Assembly (NCBI RefSeq): GCF_964340395.1
Contig: NC_135550.1
Coordinates: 3,571,001-3,635,000 of the forward strand
From: Glandiceps talaboti
Taxonomy: Eukaryota > Hemichordata > Enteropneusta > Spengelidae
DNA length: 64,000 nt
Direction: 5' to 3'
Shown: in pieces, positions 47,701 through 62,100 of the stretch
Position numbering within the stretch: the stretch's first letter is position 1
Layout: every line of letters starts with the position of its first letter
Notes under the pieces: generated by a model
The model's database searches: none
Seen by the model: only the letters and a program-made list of their open reading frames with translations
Told to the model about the DNA's origin: nothing
Made by a program: the position numbers and the translations under genes

Positions 47701-50700
47701 AAAACCAAAAATGGTTTAACACAAGAATTTAAATCATCTGTAGGAGTTAAACAAGGCTGTAACCTTAGCCCTACACTATTTAATATTTTAATTAGTGACT
47801 TGCCAAGAATTTTTGATTCAAGTCATTGTGACGCACCAACTATCAATAACAAGGCAATCAGTTGCCTACTTTACGCTGATGATATTGTCCTTCTGTCAAA
47901 ATCGAAGCAAGGGTTACAACACTGCCTTGACAAACTATCAAGGTACACACAGAAATGGAAACTCAAAGTTAACACTATGAAAACAAAAATCATGATATTC
48001 AATAAAAACAACAGACTGTTACAAAAAAGTGTTTTTTTCTTTGAGGGAGAAGAACTAGACATTGTAAAAAAATTCAACTACTTAGGTCTAATTATTTCTC
48101 CAAATGGAAAATCAAAAGAAGCAATGATGAATTTAAAAAACAAAGGGATCAAAGCATTATTCTCACTAAAGTCAAAGTTAGGCAATCTTAGAAATCTAAG
48201 TCCACAATTAATGCTAGATATATTTGATAAACTAATAAGACCAATAGTTGTATATGGGTGTGACATATGGAGTGATGAGTGCTGCAAAGATTCACCAATT
48301 GAAACTGTAAATGTTAACTTCTGTCGGTTTATACTAGGAGTATCAAGGAAAACCACTAAAATGGGGATTTATGGGGAACTCGGAAGATTTCCATTAGATA
48401 TATTTGTGAAAAAACAAGCGATAAAATATCTCGTCCATGTAATGAATACAAAAAACAACATATTACGAGAAGCTTTCAGTTTCAACAAAGAAAAAAAGAC
48501 AAACTGGTACAAATCCACAACTTTGTACCTACCTAATAGCGACATAAATCAATTACAAGTCAATGAAATCAGTAAAAAAATAAAAACACAGCAAATGATC
48601 AACATTGAACATCAGCAACAAGCAAGCTTCATCTCACAGTGGAAAAACAGCTTAAATAACAGAGGAAAATGGAAATAATAACTGCAAACTCAGAACATAC
48701 AAACTCATTAAATTAGATTTTAAGCTTGAACCTTATCTAGAAAAATTAAATAACCCAGAATTGCGATCAATAATCTGTAAATTCAGACTAAGTGATCACA
48801 AACTTGAAATTGAAAAGGGCCGTCATCACAAAATACCAGCTAAAAGCAGATTATGTAAAATATGCAACTCAACCCTTGTAGAGGATGAAAAACACTTTAT
48901 ATTACAGTGTCCCCTGTATAATTTACTCAGGCATGACCTCTTTAGTGAAGCTGCTAAACATATTAATAATTACAGAAACTTGACAGAAGAACAAAAATTT
49001 AAAGAAATAATGAGCAACAAAAACCTAATTATTGCACTTGGAAAATATATCAAACTGAGTAATATAAAAAGGGAGCACCACCTACAAAATACTTATAATA
49101 TATAATTTGAAATGTCTAATTACCCTTCATTATTATTTTTTCATTAATATTATGTTTCAACTCGTTGAATAGTTATTGTTGTTGTTTTGTTTTGTTTTGT
49201 AGTCTTTATTATGATGTGTAATGTTACTTTTGAAAAGCCTATAAGTGTTATTATTATGATTTTTTTTTTTCCAATTTTATTTTATTTGTACCTTTAACAA
49301 ATCCCCAGGGTTTTGTTACGTGTAATCAATAAATAAAAAAAGTAAATTTACATGTACAACATATAAACCCTTCATTTTCATTATTCAATTTACTATTTTC
49401 TACTTACAAACAAATTTCTGTTCTGTCTTAGTTTATTTTCCCATTCACCTATCTTTCTGTTTTCTCTACCTTTGTTGTCAGCCAAAACCAGGGGTAAGAA
49501 GTGGACCTGGTGCAATACGAGAGGCTGGCCTCATAGAAAAAATACAATTTCTGGGTAAGTAGCACTATTATTACATATGTACCAGAGATTGCTTGCACTG
49601 GTGCACGTGTATACATACACATTTACAATGTACTACTGGTATTTTCACTGCAGTGCAATACTGAAACCATTCTTGCATACCTGCATGCAAATGATATGCA
49701 AATGTAGACGCAATCATTCACTACACATGAAATTGTGTGATCGCACGCATTATATGATTTGTATGATTCTTATGGAAATTTGTTGTTTCAGATAAATGTA
49801 TGTAATAATAACAGAACCCCACTGACCTATGACCTAGATCCCAAACTGAATGTCCCACTTGGGTTCATCAATGTCCCACTTTGGTTCATCAATGTCCCAC
49901 TTTGGTTCATCAATGTCCCACTTTGGTTCATCAATGTCCCACTTTGGTTCATCAATGTCCCACTTCGGTTCATCAATGTCCCACTTTGGTTCATCAATGT
50001 CCCACTTCGGTTCATCAATGTCCCACTTCGGTTCATCAATGTCCCACTTCGGTTCATCAATGTCCCACTTCGGTTCATCAATGTCCCACTTCGGTTCATC
50101 AATGTCCCACTTTGGTTCATCAATGTCCCACTTCGGTTCATCAATGTCCCACTTCGGTTCATCAGTGTACACAGTTCCTAGAACATGTGTAGTTTCTATG
50201 TTATGAAAAATGGATGACTAGTACTCACTTCGGTTCATCAATGTTAGGAATTGGATACGTTGATAACCAAAGTGAGAACTAGAAAGTATACATTTTATAG
50301 AAACTACACATGTTCTAGGAACTGCGTATATTAATGAACCAAAGTGTGGCAGATTCAGTTTGTGATCTGGGTCATCCTGGTCATAGGTATCAATGTTTAA
50401 CCTCAGTTTATCACAACTACATATATATGAACTATGATCCTATTAAAACTCTGTAACTGTCCTTCCATTATTTTTTAGCACAACTGAACTAATGAAGTTC
50501 AGCAGTGCTATTGGCGTGTGTGTATAAAATCCATGAATCTATGCAGGGAAGAAAAATGAAAAATTTTCATGTCAAGGTAAATTATTGGCCATATACAACA
50601 GGCTGAAACAACAATCAAACAAAATTCTTACAACTGAGGTAAAATGATATATAGCGAAATTCGCTACATTTAATTTCACCTCACTTGTGCCGAATACAAG

Positions 50701-52613
50701 AATGGAATTTACAAATGATCTAATTTCATGACTTTCAATTTTGGTAATCTACAGAGAGAGATGTCAAAGATTATGGTGATTTAGTTTTTGAAGAAATTAA
50801 AGATGATCCACCATTTATGGGCAGAATTCGAAATCCTCGATATGTTGGAGCAGCAAATAAAAAGGTAAATTGTAAACATGAAAACTTCACTCAGACTTTA
50901 AGTATTCACAATCCAGGTTATCATGTATTCAGTCAGAAGCATTTAAAGATTCATTGTTTAAAAGACTACTCAGTATTGTACAGGCTATGGTTTAATGTTT
51001 TGAGTCAGGTATCTTTGATTCAGGTCTTGACCAGAGAATTCTTGTGCAGCACTAGTTTAAATAAACCGGGCAATATTTTAGTTTGATGAACAAACCTTCA
51101 ATCCAGTGTGTTACAATGTTTTGAATGCTGATAATATTTCAATCCAGTGTGTTACAATGTTTTGAATGCTGATAATATTTCAATCCAGTGTGTTACAATG
51201 TTTTGAATGCTGATAATATTTCAATCCAGTGTGTTACAATGTTTTGAATGCTGATAATATTTCAATCCAGTGTGTTACAATGTTTTGAATGCTGAAAATA
51301 TTTCAATCCAGTGTGTTACAATGTTTTGAATGCTGATAATATTTCAATCCAGTGTGTTACAATGTTTTGAATCGTGATAAACTTTCAGTCTAGTGTTTTA
51401 TGGTGTTTGAATCATGATACTTCTTATTGTTCAATAAGTCTCTGATATGTCAAAAGAAGGGCAATATGAAGACATTTGAAGACAAGATGTACTTAGATGT
51501 AATGTTCATACATACGGTATACTACATGTTAGAAAGCTACACAGAAAATTCTTATGCTGACATCTCATATTATGTTTTTAGCATTGATCCTTACAGAACA
51601 TAGTCAGACAGCATAACGTAATTACCAGTGACAGGTATTCTCAGTTTGCTGGTACTATTTAATTCTTCCTTGTTTCTGGTAGATTTCAGAAGCAGTTTGT
51701 GGAGTGATCCAGGATGGACGAATGTGTATAAATTTGGGTGGGGATCATGCTATTTCCATAGGAACATTGCATGGCCATGCCAAGGCACAATCAAACATTA
51801 GTGTAATATGGGTTGATGCTCACGTTGACATTAACACACCATTGACATCACCATCGGGCAATATTCATGGAACACCTGTTTCCTACCTTGTACATGAACT
51901 AAGGGAGTATGTCCCTGTTATGCCAGGATTTGAATGGATAGATACTTGTATCTCAGCAAAGGATATTGCCTTTGTAGGAGTGAGAGACATAGATCCTGGT
52001 GAAAGGTAAGAACTGAGTTGAGTATCATACTTATCATAGAAATGTGCCTTGGAAATAAACTCTTTAAACTTTGACTGTTACTTGCGCAAGAAAACTCCAA
52101 CCTATTATTGGTTAAAGTCAAGGAAAAAATTGTGGTGTCACTGTACAATTTTTGAAATAAAGGTCTAAATGATATCAAAATTTAGTCATTTTAGAATCCA
52201 ATATGGTTGCCGAATACTATGGGAAAGCCAAAAGACTGTAAAGTATATTGCCATGAAAACAAAATGGTGACCCTCAAAATGTCTTTTTATTGTTTCAAAA
52301 GGACACTGTACAAGCTTTCATGTGACAAATATTGGAAAGAAATAAAGAACTCTCTGATATTCAAGGAAATTTGTCCCTGAGGTGCATTCTACAATAAGAG
52401 TAGATTTAGAGCATATTCAGTAGTGGCATTCTAGTAGTAAAACTCTGCATATAATTTATAAATGCTAAAAAAACAACAACTACATGTAGCCATTTGCATG
52501 GAGATATATGCTGTCCTGTAAATAAATGTTCTTCATCAACTAATCTGTTATTTTCAATGATTATTAGCACAACTGAACTGATAAGGTTCAGTAGTGCTAT
52601 AGGCATGGCAAAG

Positions 52614-52700
<87 letters not shown>

Positions 52701-52703
52701 GTG

Positions 52704-52744
<41 letters not shown>

Positions 52745-55700
52745 GATGTGTGTAAACAACTTAAAGTAAGAAACTAGTGGACCGATTGCCCCGATATTTG
52801 ATAGGTGTATTACCATGGATGTCTAGTTGGGAAATTGTTGAAATCAAAATGATCTTACCAATCGGTGTGATTTGGTTAAAAAAATGTGATATTTGGTCAA
52901 AAAACTTAAACTCAAAAACTACTATCGGTTTGAAATTTGGTGGGAACATTCTTAAGGGTGTTTAGATTAAGAATTGTTCACGACATGATTATCCCATCAG
53001 TGATATGCAAATTAGGGCTAAAAATAGGTCTTTTTCGTCAAAAATCTTTAATTCCAAAACTACTGAGCCAATTGTGCTGAAATTTAATGGGGATGCACCT
53101 AGGGTGTGCAGATGAAGAAAATTAAGTATATAATGATTTCATCAGAAAATTAAGTATATAATGATTTCATCAGAAAATTAAGTGTATAATGATTTCATCA
53201 GAAAATTAAGTATATAATGATTTCATCAGAAAATTAAGTATATAATGATTTCATCAGAAAATTAAGTATATAATGATTTCATCAGAAAATTAAGTATATA
53301 ATGATTTCAGAAAATTAGGTGTAAAAATGTTCATTTTGGTCAAAAGCTCATATCTCAAAAAGTATTTGGTCAATGAGACTGAAACTTGGTGAGATGTTTC
53401 TAGAAGCAAGTGTTATTCTGCAGATTTTCTTCAAAACATTGTGACAAAATTGGCCCTAGCAACCATGACCACACCTATAGCAACAGCCAAATGATGGTGT
53501 ATTTCACAAAGATAACAACAGGAATTCTTAGACAAGTGAACAAACATTCAAAAGGTGTGTGCAAATATGCCTAGTCATCATCTTAAAGTCTATGTTCAAA
53601 ATAATACATTTCATGAGAAAAGATTGTTTCATAGACAACGTTACATCTTGGAAGGTGGGTGATATCTCAAATGTACAGAATGTTTAGCTTACTTGGAGTA
53701 TACCTCTAAAAGACTTTATTTTGCAAGGAATTTCTTGGTGACTTGCAGTAAAGTCCCTGTAATATTGCAAAACAGTATATTCTTAGTGTAAAGAGAAGAG
53801 AAATTTCAATGTCCAAGCTGTCAAATGTAACATTTCAATCAAGAATAGTTCAAAAATGGGGCTAAAAACACTTACTCAAGTTACTGGCAGCCATTTTGAA
53901 TATATAATTTTTTATATACAATGTTGCACTTCTTTTGTATTAAATATTTACTGACCCTCCAAATATATATAGATACATGAGGGTTAAATAACCATATTTT
54001 CCAAAAAAATGTTGGAATGATGACCATGGTGCATAATCCTACACAAAAATGCATAGACTCCCAGGAAATCAGTCTTTAAATGGTTAAAGCGTAATTTTGA
54101 ACATTCATATAAAACATATTGAATGTAAGGCTAACTTTGAAATATTCTTACTATTACACACAATGTTTCAATCATTAAATTCTAATGACTATTACTATAC
54201 AATGTACTATACATCACCCACTGAATAACCTTTGATCTTTTCATGTGGAATGTGTTTACGTAAACATGACATCTCAACAAAAAATTACGACGTACAGAGG
54301 ACATTAATTTTCAAAGTGTTTTTGCAAACTGCCAAAGGAACTGAGTTAGGTGACAGATTTCCAGTCCATGAAACAGAGTCGCCTGCTAGATTGTTATTTA
54401 TCTTTGGGGATGACGCACTTGGACTAATTTCCCAAAACGATTTGTTCTTGAATGAGCAATTGTCACTTCATTTATCTTTACCATTTCGTACATTCTTGTC
54501 CTAAACATATTGCAATGGTATATTTTAGTTGTGCAAAGCATCCTGTGTTATCAATAAATACAGAAACTGCACAAAATGCGACTACTTCCCATACATTGTA
54601 TGCAATCTTTTGTGTTTTTCATGTGCAACATTCTAAAAGTGTCTGCAGTTGGCAAAATATTTTACCCTTGAACACACCCAGTACATACAAGAACAAGTAT
54701 GAAATCTATGTGAAAAATGTAATTCCTAGAATAGAAGACACTCATTGTGTGGCAGTTTTGAAAACAAAGATAACTGATGGCGAATTACTGAGAAAAAATG
54801 ACCTGACAACTAATCGAGAACCTACAAATATAATGATGGATTCACATCTTTGGATTTGAATGTTAATCTCGCGAGTCAAGTTTTACGTTGTAATATGAAA
54901 ATCGTCATTTTCTCCATTTACATTTTCAAGCCTCCAGACTAAGTTCTAAAGTCTCAAAGACGTTTATAGCACTTCCGCACAGCCATCTGAGATTTTCGCT
55001 GGTGCTTTCTTAGGTATTGTTCTTTTAAAGTGTGTCTGGAAAGTTAACACTATTACGTGTGTAAATTAGTGATTAAGTGGGAATTACCTGTCACTGACCT
55101 TCCCACTATAATGTGTCAACTTTCGAGATGTTTTGATAAAAAAGACAGATGGCAAAAAAAAAGCTGGACACACTTTAGTTATGTGTGCAGTGAACATTCT
55201 AAAACACTAAAGAAATGGAAAATCAGGTGACAAGCGATCTGTTCCGAAACAGTTATATTGACGCCTTGAGATAATCAAGACACTTCATAACTGAAATACA
55301 CTCTTACTTTTAGCCACTGACAATAGAAAACACAATAGCATTATAGAGGAGAGAAAAACCTTTCAGAAAATGTATGGGTTGATGGAGTAAACTTTATTCA
55401 TTGTTGGGAAATAATAACTTGAAAATATGTCACCCTTCAAATCTTGCTTCCGTGCGTTTCCACCGTAATCTATATTAGTAAACAAAATCTTGCTTCCGTG
55501 CATTTCCACCTTAATCTATATTAGTAAACAAAATCTTGCTTCCGTGCATTTCCACCTTAATCTATATTAGTAAACAAAATCTTGCTTCCGTGCATTTCCA
55601 CCTTAATCTATATTAGTAAACAAAATCTTGCTTCCGTGCGTTTCCATCTTAATCTATATTAGTAAACAAAATCTTTATGAGACATTAGTGAAAATTTGGG

Positions 55701-56101
55701 ATTCATTTCCAAAAACAAATATTTTGACTGTGAGTAGTAATGGTCATCTGATTCTGTGAACACAAGAGTCTTGGAACATTAATTGTCATAAAATATTTGT
55801 GGTGATAACATCCTGGAGATAACAACCACCTCTCTTTCTCATCTGTTTCTTCCTACTCATGCTATTCACTCTACCATTGGTAACTGTTTTTCCATTTCAT
55901 TTGTATTACCAACATGATTGGAGGGGGTGCGATGGGATGGGGGTTATTTCTTTGATGACGGTTTTCCATAGACCCCCCAATTTCAAGTCATGAACAGGGA
56001 AACTAACATTTGCAGTCAATAATACCACAATGATGATAGATTTAGATTGCAGTCAATAATACCACAATGATGATAGATTGCAGTCAATAATACCACACTG
56101 G

Positions 56102-56132
<31 letters not shown>

Positions 56133-59100
56133 TCAGTAAAACAACAAGATCGACAGTGCAGATATACAAGTAAAAACTGGTACAAATTGTTGAATTACTT
56201 GGATAACCCACGAAAGTCAAAGACTTGTTTCCAGTGGGGTCCGTACAGTGATTCAAGAAAGTGGCAGGATTAGCATAAGTATTTGACTACATGGAATGGG
56301 AAAGAATAACAGATGAAAAGGAAAGCTATCGAGGCAAACTAGCTAATAGGGAATAAACACGCTGTTTCCAGTATTAGTGGTCCCTTAGTGTACTGGACAG
56401 ATATGATTTGACTGCTTTTTTGAAGACATTCCTTTGTGATATCTGTTTTATCGATACTGGTAGATTATTCCAGTCCTTGATAGCATTAGCGTAAAACGTA
56501 TTTGCAGCCTGACCTTTAATCATTGGCTGGTGAAAATTGTACCTACTTCCCCTAGTACCATAGTTATGAACAGAGGATACTTTGGTAAACTGATGGGACA
56601 GGTACTCCGGGCTGGAGTTATTGTATATTTTGAAAGCATGGTTGAATCGGAGCTGGCTCACTCTACCCTTGACATCCAGCATACCCAGGGCATCAAACTG
56701 ATCAGCACCTATGTGTGATCTTGGCTCCATAGAAAGGATGAACCGTATTATTTTGTTTTGTGCAATTTGGAGTTTCTTTTTGAGAGTTGTGGTAAGAGCA
56801 GAGTACCAGGATGAACATGAATAATCAAAGTGACATTGGATCAGAGCAGAGCAAAGGGTTTTACGAGAGTATTGGTTGAGAAAATTTGCTTGTCTGTAAA
56901 GGAACTTAAGCCTTGAATTGGTTTTCTTAATGATATTCTGAACAATTTGGAGCCCTGATAGATTTTGATCAAGATCGAGCCCAAGGTATTTGACAGATTT
57001 GCTGGCATGAATATCATGTTGATTACAAGTTATTTTGAATTCAGAAACCTTACTTAGTTTGCGTTTCGAGCCGAATAGAATGAGTTCTGTTTTCCCGAGG
57101 TGGAGAGAAAGCTTATTGTCAATCAGCCATTTGTTACATGATTCAAGTTCTTTGCCCAACTCCGAGGCAATGTGATGCACGTCCTTATGTGACACTAAAA
57201 TGGCACTGTCATCAGCATAAAGTAGGAGTTTACATTTGATGGAAATTTCCATATCATTCACATAGCATAGAAATAATAATGGCCCTAGAATACTTCCTTG
57301 CGGAACACCACAGTGAATATCCTTGATATCTGAATTCGTTTCATTTACATTAACTAACTGTTTTCTGCCAGTTAGATAAGACTGGAACCATTGCACTGAT
57401 TCTATACCCATAAGGTTAAGCTTTTTGCACAAAATAATGTGGTCAACGGTGTCAAATGCTTTTTGAAGATCTAATAGAAGCATGCCAGTGTAATTTCCAG
57501 AAGCTGTTTGGGATCTGATATAGTCCTGCAAATGAATTAAACAGGTATCGGTGGAATAGTTACCCCTAAAGCCAGATTGTAGGTGATAAATCATGCTATT
57601 ATCGCTAAGATATTTTTCAAGTTGTACATAAACTGCCCTTTCGAGAATCTTAGATGTAACACTCAGTATGCTGACAGGCCTGTAATTGCCGACTTCCAAG
57701 CGACTGTTCTTTTTAAATAGAGGTTTAACCCTAGCAAATTTAAACTCATCTGGTACAGTTTCACTGGTGATAGATAGATTCACAATATGAGTGATAGGGA
57801 CCGCTATAGCGTTGGAACTGTCTTTTAAAAACCTTGCTGGAATACCATCTAAACCTGTGCTTTTGCACACACTCAGTTTGTCAAGTTCAGACTGTATAAA
57901 TTCCATGCTTACTGGTTGCAATGAAAATGAATTAGGAAGAACGCCTTTCTTATTGTAATAATTTTTGACAGTGTCTGAATTAACATTATAAACACCTGTT
58001 GCCCTAGGAAGCTTGCTTACAAGGGTCGATGATATCGTAGTGTAAAACGTATTGATATGGTTGGCAATTGATTTGCTATCAAAACACTGCTCTCCATCGA
58101 TATTTAGGATGACATTACACTTATCTTTGGACTTAGCGTTATATCCTAAATCCTTAAACTGTTGCCATAGCTTTTGGGGGTTGTTTTTATGCTCCTCAAT
58201 TTTATTGGACAGATAATCACTTTTGGCATTCTTAATTGACCGTTGTACTCTATTTCTGATTTTGCAATATTCTTTATAAAATACCTCGTTTTTTGTTTTC
58301 TTAAATTGAAGTAATACTGCATCTCTCTCTGAAATACATTCAAGGATTTCCGCTGTCATCCACGGTTCGGAACGCTGTTTCAGCCTTACTTCTTTAACAG
58401 GTGCAACAACGTTCAGAACATCGGTAAACATGACTTTAAACAATGACCAGGCCTCATTCACATCCTCACAGGTGGTAACACAGTCCCAATTTTTACTTCC
58501 TAATTGGCTAGTCAGCGTTTCCTTTGAATAATTTTTCAGTGATCTAATTGTAACATTTTTGTGGCAATTAATTGAACCTTTGACAATTTTCCTGGTGCAG
58601 TATATGAGAAAGTGATCGCTTATGCCAGTGGGGATGACCCCAAACTGACTTATTTTTTCAGAGTTGTTACACAGAATATGATCAAGAATTGTGGAACTGT
58701 TAGTGGTTACTCTGGTAGGATTTGTAATGAGTTGTTTGAGCCCAAACAAACTACAGACATTGGCATAGTTTCTATACAGAGATGACCTTGGGTGACGAGA
58801 ACAGATGTTGAAATCACCTAGAATTATAATTTCACAATCTGACCTGATTCTAGACAAAGTATCTTCAAAGTTAGTGATAAAAGACGTTTGTGTTGGTGGT
58901 CTATAGCAAACACCTAAAACAATGGGTTTAGTTTTTGTCAACAGAATTTCTGTCCATATGGATTCTTGGTCATCAGATTCAAGTTCGTTTCTTGGGTTAA
59001 ATGCAATATCGGAGCGAATGTACATGCATACACCACCGCCGTTCCTGTCCCGATCTCGCCGAAGTATGTTGTACCCGGAAATCTTCACCTCGTTGTCGGT

Positions 59101-62100
59101 GACTGTGTCATCTAGCCATGTTTCGCTGAATCCAATGATGTGAGCCTTGGACTTACTTGCTAGGACACGAATTTCTGATATCTTAGAGAGCAAGGAACGA
59201 GCGTTGAGATGAAAGCAGTGCAGACCCTTCTGTTTAAAACAGTCAAAGTTGAAACTAGAGGCGTTAGATATATCGTCTACAGGAACCTGGATATGTTCTT
59301 CTAGTGGTTCTATTACTGGGAAGGGGAGATCATTGTAAGAACACTTATTACAGTTATATGTGAATTCTATATTGTTGGCAACAAGGTTGTCGTAGTCTGA
59401 CAGTGAAAGAAAACCAGTACATCTACAGTGAATCCAACGCTCACATTGGTCGCAGCTGATGGCTTTGCTTCGACTGGTCACCCTTTTCTCACAATGAACA
59501 CAGGTGGATTTCAGTTTTCTTTGAGAGACTCGGTCAAGGTACTCTAGATTTATAGTTGGGTCCATTTGGTTCTTAGTATCCGAGTCATTCTGTTGTACTG
59601 GTGGGGAAAGAGCACATTTCGGACATTTCCATGGGAAATTATCAATTTCTGTCAATGAATTATACAGTTCAGTTGATACATGACCGCACTTGATATGAAT
59701 CCATGTGTTGCATTCGTCACATAATATAGCTTGATGATTCCTTGCTACAACACGGTTACATACACTGCAAGGTCCAGGGTTTGTATTAATGTCCCCCGAC
59801 ATCAGTAGAATGATGGTGAATAGGTAGACTGACCTTCTTAGTTTGTTCTTTGCGATGACGGAGCCACGGCCATTTTGTTTAGCAGTGGCCAACGGCTGTG
59901 TAAGCTGTCTAGCTTCAACAATTCCAAAATGTAAGGTGTTTGTTGAATGACTTTGGCTGAGAATAGCACCAGCTAAGTCAGGATGATCCTCTTTGTTGAA
60001 ATATAGCGAAATGTTGTCCTTCAAAATCTTGAAGCCATTGAAAATTGATACAAAATACAGAGCCAGCAAGACGCCCTGCATCCTGGCCACCATCTTGAAT
60101 TGGTGATAGATTGCAGTCAATAATACCACACTGATGATAGATTGCAGTCAATAATACCACAATGATGATAGATTGCAGTCAATAATACCACACTGATGAT
60201 AGATTGCAGTCAATAATACCACAATGATGATAGATTGCAGTCAATAATACCACAATGATGATAGATTGCAGTCAATAATACCACACTGGTGATAGATTGC
60301 AGTCAATAATACCACACTGGTGATAGATTGCAGTCAATAATACCACACTGGTGATAGATTGCAGTCAATAATACCACACTGGTGATAGATTGCAGTCAAT
60401 AATACCACACTGGTGATAGATTGCAGTCAATAATACCACACTGATGATAGATTGCAGTCAATAATACCACAATGATGATAGATTGCAGTCAATAATACCA
60501 CAATGATGATAGATTGCAGTCAATAATACCACAATGATGATAGATTGCAGTCAATAATACCACAATGATGATAGATTGCAGTCAATAATACCACAGTGAT
60601 GATAGATTGCAGTCAATAATACCACAGTGATGATAGATTGCAGTCAATAATACCACACTGGTGATAGATTGCAGTCAATAATACCACACTGGTGATAGAT
60701 TGCAGTCAATAATACCACACTGGTGATAGATTGCAGTCAATAATACCACACTGGTGATAGATTGCAGTCAATAATACCACAATGGTGATAGATTGCAGTC
60801 AATAATACCACACTGATGATAGATTGCAGTCAATAATACCACACTGATGATAGATTGCAGTCAATAATACCACAGTGATGATAGATTGCAGTCAATAATA
60901 CCACAGTGATGATAGATTGCAGTCAATAATACCACAATGGTGATAGATTGCAGTCAATAATACCACACTGGTGATAGATTGCAGTCAATAATACCACACT
61001 GGTGATAGATTGCAGTCAATAATACCACACTGGTGATAGATTGCAGTCAATAATACCACACTGGTGATAGATTGCAGTCAATAATACCACAATGATGATA
61101 GATTGCAGTCAATAATACCACACTGATGATAGATTGCAGTCAATAATACCACAATGATGATAGATTGCAGTCAATAATACCACAATGATGATAGATTGCA
61201 GTCAATAATACCACAATGATGATAGATTGCAGTCAATAATACCACAGCGATGATAGATTGCAGTCAATAATACCACAGCGATGATAGATTGCAGTCAATA
61301 ATACCACAGTGATGATAGATTGCAGTCAATAATACCACAATGATGATAGATTGCAGTCAATAATACCACAATGATGATAGATTGCAGTCAATAATACCAC
61401 AATGATGATAGATTGCAGTCAATAATACACTGGTGATAGATTGCAGTCAATAATACCACAATGATGATAGATTGCAGTCAATAATACCACACTGATGATA
61501 GATTGCAGTCAATAATACCACAATGATGATAGATTGCAGTCAATAATACCACAATGGTGATAGATTGCAGTCAATAATACCACACTGAAGATAGATTGCA
61601 GTCAATAATACCACACTGGTGATAGATTGCATAATATGGTGTTTTATGGGTTGCAAAGGTCTTATCAAAACTGATCTTTTTGACCTTTTCACCTACATTA
61701 TAAAATCCAATAGACTTGAAGTGGTACCCAATAGTTACTGAAGGTAATCAATCTTATATCATATTTGGATTTTCTTAGATTCATCATTGAAAAATTTGGA
61801 CTGAAATGTTACTCCATTCATGACATTGATAAACTTGGCCTAGTGGAAGTCTTACAGAGAGCCATGGATTCTATCAACCCAAAGTAAGTAAAAGTGACTT
61901 TTCAGATAAGCTTTTACTTGTCCCTGAAAATATCCATACATACGGTGCAGGTATCCTTATTTATTTAGCTTATCATTTCCTCCAGACAGTCCTTGATTTG
62001 TAAAACCCAGATGACATTACTAGATGAAGACTAACTAGATTTGATTAAAGTGTAACTAGACCTACATGTAAGAAAAGTAATACTCAATTTGACGCTACCA

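Noticed and set aside
49827-50206. Four overlapping 100-140-codon frames on both strands
   Set aside because: A 21-bp period keeps frames open; 7-residue repeats only.
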